Part shown: piece after piece, positions 40,839 to 51,515 of the stretch
How positions within the stretch are numbered: position 1 is the first letter of the stretch
Layout of the letters: the number at the start of each line of letters is the position of its first letter
NCBI RefSeq assembly: GCF_004328075.1
Contig: NZ_SJFN01000022.1
Coordinates: forward strand, 1-64,000
Direction: 5' to 3'
Origin: Siculibacillus lacustris
Lineage (GTDB): Bacteria > Pseudomonadota > Alphaproteobacteria > Rhizobiales > Ancalomicrobiaceae
DNA: 64,000 nucleotides
The notes under the pieces: model-generated
What the model was told of the DNA's origin: nothing
The model's database searches: none
Seen by the model: the letters and a program-made list of their open reading frames with translations, nothing else
Program-made: the position numbers and the translations under genes

Positions 40839-42512
40839 ATGTTCATCTCCTCCGAGCCCCGCATCCTCACCGCCGGCGACGCCATCGTCGAAGCCCTGAT
40901 CGCCAACGGCATCGACGCCGTCTACGGCCTGCCCGGCGCCCAGCTCTATCCGCTGTTCGACGCGCTGGCCCGCCGGGCCGACCGCATCCGCACTTATTCG
41001 GCCCGCCACGAACAGACCTGCGGCTACATGGCCTTCGGCCACGCCCGTTCGACCGGCCGCCCCGGGGTGTTCGCGGTGGTCCCCGGACCCGGCGTGCTCA
41101 ATGCCGGCGCGGCCCTGGTCACCGCCCTCGCCACCTCGACCCCGGTGCTGTGCCTGACCGGCCAGGTGCCCTCGGCCTTCCTGGGGCGCGGTCGCGGCCA
41201 CCTCCACGAGATTCCCGACCAGCTCGCCACCTTGCGCGGCCTGACCAAATGGGCCGCACGGATCGAGCGCGTCGAGGACGCCCCGGCGATCCTCGACGAG
41301 GCCTTCGTGCGCATGCTGTCCGGCCGACCCGGCCCGGTGGCGGTCGAGATCGCCTGGGATACGCTCGGCCAGTCGGCGCCGATCCGCGCCCTCGGCCCGG
41401 CGACCCTCCCCGCCCCGCTCGCCCCTTCGGCAGACGCGGTCGAAGCCGCCGCGCGCCTCTTGGTCGCCGCGGAACGGCCGATGATCTTCCTCGGCACCGG
41501 GGCGCGGCACGCCGGCGACGCGGTCCGGGAACTCGCCGAACTGCTCGACGCGCCGGTGACGGCGTTCCGCGGCGGTCGCGGCATCGTGCCCGAGAGCCAT
41601 CCGCTCGGCATCTCGGCGGTCGCCGCCCATGCCCTGTGGCCGGAGACCGACGCGCTGATCGGCATCGGTACGCGGCTCGAGCTGCCCTACATGCGCTGGA
41701 CGGGCATGATGCGACTGATCGACCGCCCGGTCGCCCCGCCCCATCTCGTCCGCATCGACGTCGATCCGGAGGAGATGACTCGTCTGGTCGCCCATGCGCC
41801 GATCCTCGCCGACGCCGAGACCGGCACCCGTGCGCTCGTCGCCGCCGTCCGCCGCCTCGCCGCCGATCGCCCGGCCCGCGACGGCGGCGCCCGCCGCGCG
41901 GTGATCGCCGCCGCCAAGACGCAAGCCCGGGCCCGCATCGAAGGCGTCCAGCCGCAGCTCGGCTTCCTCGACGCGATCCGCCGCGCCCTGCCCGACGACG
42001 GCTTCCTGGTGCCCGAGCTCTGCCAGGTCGGCTTCACCTCCTACATCGGCTTCGACGTCCGCCGCCCCCGCACCTATGTCTCGGAAGGCTACCAGGGCAC
42101 GCTCGGCGCCGGCTTCCCGACCGCGCTGGGCGTCAAGGCCGCCCATCCCGACGCGCCGGTGATCTCGGTGACCGGCGACGGCGGCTTCCTGTTCGGGGTC
42201 GGCGATCTCGCCACCGCGGTCCAGGAAGGCCTCGCCCTGGTGGTGGTGGTCTTCGACAACGGCGCCTATGGCAATGTCCGCCGCGATCAGAAGACCGCCT
42301 TCGACGGGCGCGTGCTCGGCTCGACCCTGACCAACCCCGACTTCCCGGCGCTCGCCCGGGCCTTCGGCGTCGACGCCCGCACGGCGATCACCGCGGCGGA
42401 TCTGGAGCGGGAACTGGTGTCGGCGCTCGCCGCCCGGCGACCGACGGTGATCCACGTGCCGATCGAACCGGACAGCGAAGTCTCGGCCTGGCCCTTCATC
42501 CACCCCAGGTGA
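40839..42512 (+). CDS. Thiamine-diphosphate enzyme, acetolactate-synthase-like
   Basis: A 557-residue ThDP enzyme with three domains: N-terminal PYR with the activating Glu58 (RHEQTCGY), a central FAD/nucleotide-type fold, and C-terminal PP with GDGGFLFG (446-453) followed at the right distance by DNGAYGN for Mg-ThDP binding. It is in the IlvB-like superfamily, which includes acetolactate synthase, keto-acid decarboxylases and lyases. There is no adjacent IlvN regulatory subunit, so a catabolic role on the product of the neighbouring aminotransferase is likelier than branched-chain synthesis. Substrate unknown. Confidence 0.87.
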   Translation: MFISSEPRILTAGDAIVEALIANGIDAVYGLPGAQLYPLFDALARRADRIRTYSARHEQTCGYMAFGHARSTGRPGVFAVVPGPGVLNAGAALVTALATSTPVLCLTGQVPSAFLGRGRGHLHEIPDQLATLRGLTKWAARIERVEDAPAILDEAFVRMLSGRPGPVAVEIAWDTLGQSAPIRALGPATLPAPLAPSADAVEAAARLLVAAERPMIFLGTGARHAGDAVRELAELLDAPVTAFRGGRGIVPESHPLGISAVAAHALWPETDALIGIGTRLELPYMRWTGMMRLIDRPVAPPHLVRIDVDPEEMTRLVAHAPILADAETGTRALVAAVRRLAADRPARDGGARRAVIAAAKTQARARIEGVQPQLGFLDAIRRALPDDGFLVPELCQVGFTSYIGFDVRRPRTYVSEGYQGTLGAGFPTALGVKAAHPDAPVISVTGDGGFLFGVGDLATAVQEGLALVVVVFDNGAYGNVRRDQKTAFDGRVLGSTLTNPDFPALARAFGVDARTAITAADLERELVSALAARRPTVIHVPIEPDSEVSAWPFIHPR

Positions 42513-42519
42513 GCCGACC

Positions 42520-42541
42520 CGGCCGCGCTTCGGCGCGGCCG
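42520..42541. terminator. UUCG-tetraloop terminator between convergent genes
   Basis: CGGCCGCGC-TTCG-GCGCGGCCG is a perfect 9-bp stem capped by the very stable TTCG loop, between the convergent ThDP-enzyme and ABC ATPase genes. Confidence 0.8.
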
Positions 42542-42542
42542 C

Positions 42543-43570
<1,028 letters not shown>

Positions 43571-43574
<4 letters not shown>

Positions 43575-44575
43575 GCCCGCACCTCCGCGTCGTGCCCGAG
43601 GATCGGGTCGAAACACGCCGCCGCGGTGCGATCGAACGACGCCAGTTGCGGCCGCTCGACGCGACAGCGGTCGAGCACCCGGTCGCAGCGCGGATTGAAG
43701 GCGCAGCCTTGCGGAATCGCGTCGAGCCGCGGCATCGAGCCGGGGATCTGGCGCAAGCGGGCGTGATCCGAGCGCAGGCTGGGGATCGAGCCCATCAGTC
43801 CGGCGGTGTAGGGATGGTGCGGCCGGCCGATCACCTCGCGCACCGGCCCGATCTCGACGATCCGCCCGGCATACATCACCGCCACCCGATCGGCGATCTG
43901 GGCGATCACTCCCATGTCGTGGGTGATCAGCATCACCGCCATGCCGTGGTCCCGGGTCAGGCGGCGGAGCAGCGCGATGATCTGCGCCTGCACCGAGACG
44001 TCCAGCGCCGTGGTCGGCTCGTCGGCGACCACCACGTCGGGCCCGGCGGCGAGCGCCAGGGCGATCACCACCCGCTGGCGCATGCCGCCTGAGAACTCGT
44101 GCGGATGAGCCATCAATCGTTCCGCCGCCGCCGGAATCCCGACCTCCTCGAGCAGGAACACCGCACGGTCGCGGGCCTGCGCCCAGGTCATGGCGGCATG
44201 GGTGCGGATGGTCTCGATCAGCTGGTCGCCGATCTTCATCAGGGGATCGAGGCTGGTCAGCGGATCCTGGAAGATCATGCCGATCTGCTTGCCGCGCACC
44301 TTGCGCATCTCGTCGCGCGGCAGATTGTCGATGCGCCGCCCGGCGAGGCGGATCTCGCCCGAGGCGATCCGCCCCGGCGGTTCGACGAGACCGATCACCG
44401 CAGTGCCGGTCAGCGACTTGCCGGCCCCCGATTCGCCGACCACGCCGAGCACTTCGCCCTTAGCGATGTCGAAGGAGATGCCGTCGATGGCGCGCAGCGG
44501 TCCGCGACGGGTGGCGAATTCGATCACCAGATCGCGCACCGAGAGAACGGAATCGGTCATGTCGTCCCTACTCAT
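43571..44575 (-). CDS. dppD: Peptide ABC importer ATPase (DppD/OppD-like)
   Basis: A 334-residue ATPase. Walker A GESGAGKSL, Q-loop IFQDPLTSLDP, signature FSGGMRQRVVIALAL, Walker B VVADEPTTALDVSVQ, and the C-terminal CAFNPRCDRVLDRCRVERP cluster. The start at 44575 overlaps the permease stop by 4 bp (ATGA). Confidence 0.93.
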
Positions 44576-45528
44576 CGCAGCTTCGGATTGAGCGCTTCGC
44601 GCAGCCAGTCGCCGAGGATGTTGACCGCCAGCGCCAGTCCCGCCAGCACCACCCCGGGGAAGAACACGATCCACCACTCTCCCGACATCAGGAAGTCGTT
44701 GCCGACCCGGACCAGGGTGCCGAGTGAAGGGTGACTCGGCGGCAGGCCGACTCCGAGGAAGGACAAGGTCGCCTCGGTGATGATCGCCAGCGCCAGATTG
44801 ATCGTGGCGATCACCGTCACCGGCCCGAGCACGTTGGGCAGGACATGGCCGGTGAGGATCTTCCACGACGGCACGCCGATCAGCCGCGCCGCCTGGACAT
44901 AGTCGCGATGCCGCTCCTGCAGCGTCGAGGCGCGCACCGTGCGGGCATATTGGACCCAGAAGGCCAGCCCGATCGACACCACCAGCACCCAGAATTCGCC
45001 GCCCTGCAGCCGCTGATCGCCGAGCAGCGCCCGAGCCGCACCGTTGACCAGCAGCGCCGTCAGGATCGCCGGGAAAGTCAGCTGCACGTCGGCGGCGCGC
45101 ATGATCAGCGTGTCGAACAGCCCGCCGAAATAGCCGGAGATCAACCCGAGAGTGACCCCGAGCAAAATCGCCACGCCGACCGCCGCGAGGCTGATGCCGA
45201 TCGACATCTGCGCGCCGTAGAGCAGCGCGGAGAGGAGATCGCGGCCCTGATCGTCGGTGCCGATCAGGAAGCGCGGGTCGCCGCCCTCCATCCAGGCCGG
45301 CGGCAGGCGCGAGTCCATCAGATCGAGGGACGCCAGATCGAGCGGATTGGTCGGGGCGATCCACTGCGCGGCGAGCGCCGCGGCGATGATCGTCACCGCG
45401 AAGACCGCGGCGATCATCACCACCCACGAGCGGGTGAAGGAATAGAGCAGGTGGGACTCGGCGATCGCCGCGAACCGCCGGAGAATCGCCGCGGCGAACC
45501 CGGCGTCCGGATCGGGGGTCTCGGCCAT
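44572..45528 (-). CDS. dppC: Peptide ABC importer permease (DppC-like)
   Basis: A 318-residue inner-membrane protein with a cytoplasmic N-terminus, six hydrophobic segments, the FLIGTDDQGRDLLSALLYGA segment typical of DppC and the EAA-type loop YVQAARLIGVPSWKILTGHVLPN. It shares one base with the dppB stop (TGATG). Confidence 0.93.
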   Translation of the reverse strand: MAETPDPDAGFAAAILRRFAAIAESHLLYSFTRSWVVMIAAVFAVTIIAAALAAQWIAPTNPLDLASLDLMDSRLPPAWMEGGDPRFLIGTDDQGRDLLSALLYGAQMSIGISLAAVGVAILLGVTLGLISGYFGGLFDTLIMRAADVQLTFPAILTALLVNGAARALLGDQRLQGGEFWVLVVSIGLAFWVQYARTVRASTLQERHRDYVQAARLIGVPSWKILTGHVLPNVLGPVTVIATINLALAIITEATLSFLGVGLPPSHPSLGTLVRVGNDFLMSGEWWIVFFPGVVLAGLALAVNILGDWLREALNPKLR

Positions 45529-46502
45529 CACACTCTCCCCGACATGCGGATGCGCGGGTCGATCGCCCGATAGATCAGGTCGACGATCAGGTTGATCGTC
45601 ACGAAGATCACCGCGGTCAGCAGAAGATAGGCCGCCATGATCGGAATGTCGGCGTTCTGCACCGCCTGGATGAACAGGAGCCCCATCCCCGGCCACTGGA
45701 ACACCGTCTCGGTGATGATCGAGAAGGCGATGATCGAGCCGATCTGCAGGCCGATGATCGTCACCACCGGCACCAGGGTGTTCTTCAGCGCATGGCGGAA
45801 ATGGATCGCCCGGTCGGTCAGCCCACGGGCGCGGGCGAAGCGGATGTAGTCGGTGCGCAGCACCTCGAGCATCTCCGAGCGCACCAGCCGCATCACCAAC
45901 GTCAGCTGGAACAACCCGAGGGTCACCGCCGGCAGGATCAGGGCGCGCAGCCCCGAGCCGGTGAGGAATCCGGTCTGCCAGAAGCCCAGCGACACCACCT
46001 CGCCACGGCCGTAGGACGGCAGCCAGTGCAGGGTCACCGAGAACAGGTAGATCAGCAGGATGCCGATCAGGAAGGTCGGCAGCGACACGCCGATCAGCGA
46101 TCCGGCCATGATCAGCCGCGACAGGGCGCCGTCGCGATGGATGCCGGTGTGGACGCCGAGCGGGATCCCGGCGGCGATGGCGAAGATCGAGGCGGCGAGC
46201 GACAGTTCCAGGGTCGCCGGCAGCCGCGCCGCGATCAGGTCGGTGACCGGGGCGCGGAACTTGTAGGAGATGCCGAAGTCGAAATGCAGGGCGTTCCAGA
46301 TGAACCGCCCGCACTGCACCAGGAGACCGTCGTCGAGCCCGAGTTCGGCCCTCAGCCGATCGCGCTCGGCGATGCCGATGTCCTGACCGACCATCTGGTT
46401 GACGGGGTCACCGACGAAGCGGAACAGCGTGAAGGCGACGATCGCCACCACCACCATCACCAGGATCGCCTCGAGGAGACGCCGCACGAGATAGGACGAC
46501 AT
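45528..46502 (-). CDS. dppB: Peptide ABC importer permease (DppB-like)
   Basis: A 324-residue inner-membrane protein. N-terminal LVRRLLEAILVMVVVAIVAF is the family's first membrane segment; the EAA loop is YIRFARARGLTDRAIHFRHALKN; the final QNADIPIMAAYLL block is conserved. It follows the binding-protein gene after 74 bp. Confidence 0.93.
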   Translation of the reverse strand: MSSYLVRRLLEAILVMVVVAIVAFTLFRFVGDPVNQMVGQDIGIAERDRLRAELGLDDGLLVQCGRFIWNALHFDFGISYKFRAPVTDLIAARLPATLELSLAASIFAIAAGIPLGVHTGIHRDGALSRLIMAGSLIGVSLPTFLIGILLIYLFSVTLHWLPSYGRGEVVSLGFWQTGFLTGSGLRALILPAVTLGLFQLTLVMRLVRSEMLEVLRTDYIRFARARGLTDRAIHFRHALKNTLVPVVTIIGLQIGSIIAFSIITETVFQWPGMGLLFIQAVQNADIPIMAAYLLLTAVIFVTINLIVDLIYRAIDPRIRMSGRV

Positions 46503-46576
46503 GAGGGCCTTTCGCAAACCGCGCGAGGAGGGGCACCCGGCCGGAGCCCGGCCGGGTGGATCGCGGGGGAGATCGA

Positions 46577-48184
46577 TCAGTCCTGCTTCTGAGCCCAGGC
46601 GAAGATGATCGAATTGTCGGCGCGCTGCGGGATCTTGACCTTCTTCGACACGCCCCAGGCCAGCGCCTGCTGGTGCAGCGGGATGAAGGCGACCTCGTCG
46701 ATCAGGATCTTGAAGGCGTCGTAGATCAGCGCGTCGCGCTTGGCGGCGTTCGTCTCGACCAGCACCTGCTTGGCCAGTTCGTCGACCTTCGGGTTGCAAT
46801 AGCCGCCGTAGTTGAACGGCCCGCCGTTGCCCTTCTCGTCGCGACAGCCGGCATTGTTCTGCAGGATGTTGAAGCTGTCGAAGGAGCTCGGGGTCCAGCC
46901 CAGCATGCCGAAGGAGGTGTCGTAGCCGCCGGCCGGTCCGGCGCGACCGAAGAACTGCGCCTTGGGTTGGGCCTGCAGCGTCACCTTGACGCCGATGCGA
47001 GCGAGCATCGAGGTCGCCGCTTGGCAGATCGCCTCGTCGTTGACGTAGCGATCGTTGGGGCAGTGCATGGTCAGCTCGAAGCCATCCGGGTAGCCGGCTT
47101 CGGCGAGCAGCTTCTTGGCGTCGGCGGGATCATAGGCGAGACGCTTGAACTCCGCGCCGCGCGAATAGAGCAGGGGCGAAATCATCAGGGCGCTCGGCAC
47201 CGCCAGATTGCGCATGACCTTGGACTTGATCGCCTCGATGTCGATCGCCTCCATGAAGGCCTTGCGGACGCGCACGTCCTTGAACGGGTTCTTGCCCTTG
47301 ACGTTCGAATAGAGCAGTTCGTCGCGCTTCTGGTCCATGAAGAAGTGGATGGTGCGCAGCTCCGGCCCGGTCAGCACGTCGGTGGTCGGGTTGTCCTGGA
47401 TGCGCTTCATGTCCTGGACCGGCACCGGCTCGATCAGGTCGACCTCGCCCGACAGCAGCGCCGCGACCCGGGTCGCCGGTGACTTGATGGTGGTGAACAC
47501 CACCTCGTCGACGTTGTGCTTCTTGTTGGCCTTGTCCCACCAGCCGGCGAAGGGCTTGTAGACGGTCTTCACCCCCGGCTCGTGGGAGACGATCACGAAG
47601 GGCCCGGTGCCGTTGGCCTTCAGCGCGAAATTGTTGAGCTCCTTGCCGGTCTGCGGCTGCGGTTTGGTTGCGCCGTTGGCCTCGGCCCAGGACTTGGACA
47701 TGATCGACCAGCTGTCCCATTCCGCATTGAGGATCGGATTGGGCGAGGCGAGGACGAAATCGACGGTGTGGTCGTCGACCTTGACCACCTTGGCGTCGGC
47801 CGGCAGGCGGGTCGCCAGTTCCGAACCCGGCAGTCGCACGCGCTCGGCGGAGAAGACCACGTCGTCGGCGGTGAAGTCCTCGCCGTTGTGGAACTTGACG
47901 CCCTTGCGCAGATGGAAGCGCCACTTGAGCGGATCGACGATCTCCCAACTCTCGGCGAGCGCCGGAACGATCTTGAGGTTCTCGTCGCGCCGGGTCAGCC
48001 CCTCGTAGACGTTGGCGAGGGCTCCGAGCGAGAAAGTCTCGTTGAGCGTATAGGGGTCGAGCGAATTGAGATCACCCTGGAACGCGTAACGGAACGTCGT
48101 TGCCGCCGCGGGTTCGACCCCCAACGTCACGCTCGACAGACCCGCCGCCAGCAACGCCGCCAAAACGACTTTCCGCATGCGCAT
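46577..48184 (-). CDS. dppA: Peptide ABC importer periplasmic binding protein (DppA/OppA-like)
   Basis: A 535-residue family-5 solute-binding protein. A Sec signal peptide (about 1-31, MRMRKVVLAALLAAGLSS then AAA) precedes the mature sequence. Typical blocks are DLNSLDPYTLNETFS, the LAESWEIVDPLKWRFHLRKGVKFHNG region and DVRVRKAFMEAIDI. The start at 48184 is preferred because GGAGG lies 6 bp before it. Substrate may be a dipeptide, an acylated amino acid or another amide; the adjacent divergent M20 hydrolase fits such substrates. Confidence 0.92.
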   Translation of the reverse strand: MRMRKVVLAALLAAGLSSVTLGVEPAAATTFRYAFQGDLNSLDPYTLNETFSLGALANVYEGLTRRDENLKIVPALAESWEIVDPLKWRFHLRKGVKFHNGEDFTADDVVFSAERVRLPGSELATRLPADAKVVKVDDHTVDFVLASPNPILNAEWDSWSIMSKSWAEANGATKPQPQTGKELNNFALKANGTGPFVIVSHEPGVKTVYKPFAGWWDKANKKHNVDEVVFTTIKSPATRVAALLSGEVDLIEPVPVQDMKRIQDNPTTDVLTGPELRTIHFFMDQKRDELLYSNVKGKNPFKDVRVRKAFMEAIDIEAIKSKVMRNLAVPSALMISPLLYSRGAEFKRLAYDPADAKKLLAEAGYPDGFELTMHCPNDRYVNDEAICQAATSMLARIGVKVTLQAQPKAQFFGRAGPAGGYDTSFGMLGWTPSSFDSFNILQNNAGCRDEKGNGGPFNYGGYCNPKVDELAKQVLVETNAAKRDALIYDAFKILIDEVAFIPLHQQALAWGVSKKVKIPQRADNSIIFAWAQKQD

Positions 48185-48473
48185 CACGAACCTCCGGATT
48201 CGACCACTGGACATCGAAAACGACCACGGCTTCGCGAAAAGCCGCCGCGATCTACCATTTTTCGACCTGACCGGCAGTCTATGTCTAGATTTAATCGCTT
48301 TCCAGTGCGAAATATGGGCGTGGCGCGCTTATGGTCATTTTTCCCGAATGCCACCCCTGCCCCGACGCGGTTGCCAAGCCGGCGAAATCGCGCTCGACTA
48401 CCCCTTCGGCGACATGGTGTCGCTGCCGCGACGGGCGCTCTCCCGCCTTGACACTTCCGAGGACTCCCTACCC
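48185..48473. promoter_or_regulatory. dppA/M20 amidohydrolase divergent promoter region
   Basis: 289 bp with an AT-rich patch (about 48225-48355, including GTCTAGATTTAATCG). It must carry both promoters. I see no strong palindrome beyond short CTAG-type dyads. Confidence 0.4.
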
Positions 48474-49637
48474 ATGCCGATCATCAACCGGGTCGCCGAG
48501 ATCGCCGACGAGGCCGCCGAATGGCGCCGCGACTTCCATCGTCACCCGGAACTGCTCTACGAGGTCCATCGGACATCGGCCCGGGTCGCCGAGCTGCTGA
48601 CGTCCTTCGGCTGTGACGAGGTGGTCACTGGTCTCGGCCGCACCGGCGTGGTCGCCGTGGTGCACGGCCGCGCCCCCGGCCGCACCCTCGGCCTGCGCGC
48701 CGACATGGACGCCCTGCCGATCACCGAGACCCGCGTCTCCGACCACGCCTCGACCGTGCCCGGCCTGATGCATGCCTGCGGCCACGACGGCCACACCGCC
48801 ATGCTGCTCGGCGCGGCACGCCATCTCACCGAGACCCGCAACTTCGCCGGAACTGCCGTACTGATCTTCCAGCCCGCCGAAGAAGGCGGCGCCGGCGCCA
48901 AGGCGATGATCGACGACGGCCTGATGGAGCGCTTCGGCATCGAAGAGGTCTACGGCATGCACAACATGCCGGGCCTGGAGCTCGGACGCTTCGCCACCCG
49001 CACCGGGGCGATCATGGCCGCCTCGAACACCTTCGAGATCCGCCTCAAGGGCCACGGCGGTCACGCCGCCAAGCCGCACATCTGCATCGATCCGATCGTC
49101 GCCGGCGCCCACATCGTCACCGCCCTGCAGGCGATCGTCGCCCGCGGCGTCGATCCGGTCGACAGCGCCGTCGTGTCGATCACCCGCTTCCACGCCGGCA
49201 CCACCGCCAACAACATCATTCCGCAGACCGCGGTGATCGGCGGCACGGTGCGCACCCTGCAGGAGGAGACCCGGACCTTCATCAAGCAGCGTTTCGCCGA
49301 CGTCGTCGAAGGCACCGCGCGGGCCCATGGCGTCGAGGTCGAACTCGACTATGAATGGGGCTATCCGGTCGTCGTCAACCACCCGGAAGAGACCGAATTC
49401 GCCGCTTCGGTGGCCCGCGGCATCGTCGGCGTCGACGAGGTCTCGACCGAGATGGATCCGTCGCTCGGTGGCGAGGACTTCGCCTACATGCTGCAGGCCC
49501 GCCCCGGCGCCTTCCTGTTCATCGGCAACGGCCCGACCGCCGGCCTCCATCATCCCGACTACGACTTCGACGACCGCCTGCTGCCCTACGGCATCAGTTT
49601 CTGGGTGAAGCTGGTCGAGACCGCCCTGCCGACCTGA
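48474..49637 (+). CDS. M20-family amidohydrolase (hippurate-hydrolase/N-acyl-amino-acid type)
   Basis: A 387-residue zinc peptidase of the M20D type. Metal-site motif HACGHDGHTAML (100-111), the catalytic PAEEGGAGA segment, the dimerisation-domain GHGGHAAKP and the C-terminal GGEDFAYML. These enzymes remove acyl groups from N-acyl amino acids such as hippurate. GAGG precedes the ATG. It is divergent from the Dpp-type importer, which suggests uptake followed by hydrolysis of the same compounds. Confidence 0.92.
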   Translation: MPIINRVAEIADEAAEWRRDFHRHPELLYEVHRTSARVAELLTSFGCDEVVTGLGRTGVVAVVHGRAPGRTLGLRADMDALPITETRVSDHASTVPGLMHACGHDGHTAMLLGAARHLTETRNFAGTAVLIFQPAEEGGAGAKAMIDDGLMERFGIEEVYGMHNMPGLELGRFATRTGAIMAASNTFEIRLKGHGGHAAKPHICIDPIVAGAHIVTALQAIVARGVDPVDSAVVSITRFHAGTTANNIIPQTAVIGGTVRTLQEETRTFIKQRFADVVEGTARAHGVEVELDYEWGYPVVVNHPEETEFAASVARGIVGVDEVSTEMDPSLGGEDFAYMLQARPGAFLFIGNGPTAGLHHPDYDFDDRLLPYGISFWVKLVETALPT

Positions 49638-49641
49638 CGGC

Positions 49642-49661
49642 GCCGCGACCGCTCTCGCGGC
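49642..49661. terminator. Hairpin between the M20 gene and gntK
   Basis: GCCGCGA (49642-49648) pairs with TCGCGGC (49655-49661). It lies between convergent genes. Confidence 0.55.
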
Positions 49662-49671
49662 TCGACCGGGG

Positions 49672-50157
49672 TCAGGCCCGGCCGAGCCGGATCAGGAGGT
49701 CGGCGACGATCTCTTCGGGCGTACCGGCGATGTCGACCACCAGCGCGTCCTGCGGATCCTCGAGGGTCGCGAACTGGCTGCCGAGCAGCGTCGGGTTCAT
49801 GTAGTGGCCCTGGCGGGCGGCGAGCCGCGCCGCGATCACCGCCGGATCGCCCTTCAGATGGACGAAGGTCACGTCGCCCGCGGGCGACAGAATTTCGCGA
49901 TAGGCCTGTTTCAGCGCCGAGCAGGCGATCACCCGATCGACGCCCGCCGCCTGCCAGCCCTCGATCGCCGCCCGCAGCGCGAGGAGCCACGGCCGCCGAT
50001 CCTCGTCCTGGAGTTCGATGCCCGCCCGCATCTTCTCGACGTTGGCCGGCGGATGGAACCCGTCGGCGTCGGCGAAGCCACAGCCCAGACGGTCGGCCAG
50101 CATCCGGCCGACCGTCGACTTGCCGGACCCCGCCACTCCCATCAAGATCACGATCAT
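49672..50157 (-). CDS. gntK: Gluconokinase
   Basis: Phosphorylates gluconate to 6-phosphogluconate. The 161-residue P-loop kinase has MGVAGSGKST (Walker A), DADGFHPPANVEKM, the CSALKQAYR block and HLKGDP, all family signatures, and the usual length (about 165-175). It stands alone on the minus strand, convergent with the M20 gene. Confidence 0.94.
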   Translation of the reverse strand: MIVILMGVAGSGKSTVGRMLADRLGCGFADADGFHPPANVEKMRAGIELQDEDRRPWLLALRAAIEGWQAAGVDRVIACSALKQAYREILSPAGDVTFVHLKGDPAVIAARLAARQGHYMNPTLLGSQFATLEDPQDALVVDIAGTPEEIVADLLIRLGRA

Positions 50158-50264
50158 CGACCCCTCCCCCACTCCGACCAGGTCTGCGGCGTCTGCGCCC
50201 CGGCCATCTTGGTGCATTCCTCGATCGACCAGAAGCCGCCGTCGTCGACGGCGCCGAAACGCCA

Positions 50265-50293
50265 CCGCCCGGGACGCGAGGCGACCCGGGCGG
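50265..50293 (-). terminator. Hairpin downstream of ompW
   Basis: CCGCCCGGG (50265-50273) pairs with CCCGGGCGG (50285-50293), in the 159-bp gap between ompW and gntK. Confidence 0.6.
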
Positions 50294-50316
50294 CGCGAGA
50301 CGAAACGGGAGAGGTG

Positions 50317-50961
50317 TCAGAAGCGATAGGCGAGACCCCCGCCGATCACCAACGGATCGAGCTGCACCTTGGACGACACCGGCAGGCCGTAGAGCGTGCC
50401 GGTGGTGTTGGTGTGGAGATAGGCCTTCTTGACGTCGAGATAGGCGCCGAGTTGCTCGGTGAACATGTAGTCGGCGCCGACCTGCGCCACCGCGCCGACC
50501 GCCGCGTCGGTCTGCATCGCCTTCAGCGCGCGGCTGTGGTTCTCGAACATCAGCATGAACATCGCACCGGCCCCGACATAGGGCCGGAAGGCGCCGAGTT
50601 CGGTCAGGTGATAGTGCCCGGTCAGCGCCGTCGGCCCGTAGACGATCGTCCCGAGGGTGCCGAGCGACTGGACCGATCCCGCGCCCTTGATGGTCGGCGA
50701 CGGCGGGAACCCGCCGGTGAAGGACACCGCCCAGTTGGGGCTGAAATAATAACCGACTTCGACGCCGAGGGTGGCGTGGTCGTTGATCTCGATGGTGCCC
50801 TTCGGCACGATCGAGCCGTTGAGACTGATGTGGGCACCCTCGTTCAGAAACAGTCCGGCCGGACCGATGTGCACGAAGAAGTTCTTGTCGTCGGCTCGGG
50901 CGCTCGCGACGCCGGCACTCAAGCCCACCGCCACCGCGAGGGTCAGGCATTTCCCGGTCAA
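50317..50961 (-). CDS. ompW: OmpW-family outer-membrane protein
   Basis: A 214-residue eight-stranded beta-barrel with a signal peptide (about 1-25, LTLAVAVGLSAGVASARA). It has family segments FVHIGPAGLFLNEGA, GVEVGYYFSPNWAVSFTGG and the C-terminal FVIGGGLAYRF-like strand ending in aromatic Phe (GGGLAYRF). No ATG lies at the signal-peptide start; the TTG at 50961 is chosen because GAGGAGG precedes it at about 7 bp. OmpW proteins carry small hydrophobic compounds across the outer membrane. Confidence 0.87.
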   Translation of the reverse strand: MTGKCLTLAVAVGLSAGVASARADDKNFFVHIGPAGLFLNEGAHISLNGSIVPKGTIEINDHATLGVEVGYYFSPNWAVSFTGGFPPSPTIKGAGSVQSLGTLGTIVYGPTALTGHYHLTELGAFRPYVGAGAMFMLMFENHSRALKAMQTDAAVGAVAQVGADYMFTEQLGAYLDVKKAYLHTNTTGTLYGLPVSSKVQLDPLVIGGGLAYRF

Positions 50962-51143
50962 GACCGATCCTCCTCGTGACTCCCGCCCACCGCGAAGGGT
51001 CGCGAAGAGGGGTCTCGATGTGCACGAATCACATTGTGGAAGAATCGGCCGGAACCCGGCTCCATGCAAGGGATTTCGCCACTTTCCGCAGGGTCGGTGT
51101 TCGCCCTCGTCCCGCCTGTTCGAGGCTTCCGCAGGGTCGGCGA

Positions 51144-51515
51144 TCAGGCGGCCGGACGCAGGCAGGCGCCGATCTTGCCGAGCAGGCGTTCCATGTCGAC
51201 CGGTTTGGTGTCGAAGTCGGCACAGCCGACCGCCAGACTCTTGGCGCGATCGCTCGACAGGGCATGGGCGGTCAGCGTGATCACCGGGATATGCGCGGTA
51301 TCGGGATCGGCCTTGATGATCGTGGTCGCCTCCCAGCCGTCCATGTCGCCGAGCGCCACGTCCATCAGGATCACGTCGGGCGCCTCGGATTTGGCCATCG
51401 CCACCCCCGCCGGCCCATCGACCGCCAGACAGGTCACGAACCCGTGGCGCGCGAGGCGGCGCGACAGCATGTCGCGATTCAATTCGTTGTCTTCGACGAT
51501 CAGGATCTTAGCCAT
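51144..51515 (-). CDS. Single-domain response regulator (DivK/CheY-like)
   Basis: A 123-residue receiver domain with no output domain. The acidic pair is in IVEDNELN, the phospho-acceptor in VILMDVALGD (Asp about 52), Thr in ITLTAHA and Lys in DTKPVD. The N-terminus (MAKILIVEDNELNRDML) is of the DivK type. The gene overlaps the preceding sensor kinase by 8 bp, so the kinase is the obvious phosphodonor. Output must go through protein contacts. Confidence 0.9.
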   Translation of the reverse strand: MAKILIVEDNELNRDMLSRRLARHGFVTCLAVDGPAGVAMAKSEAPDVILMDVALGDMDGWEATTIIKADPDTAHIPVITLTAHALSSDRAKSLAVGCADFDTKPVDMERLLGKIGACLRPAA

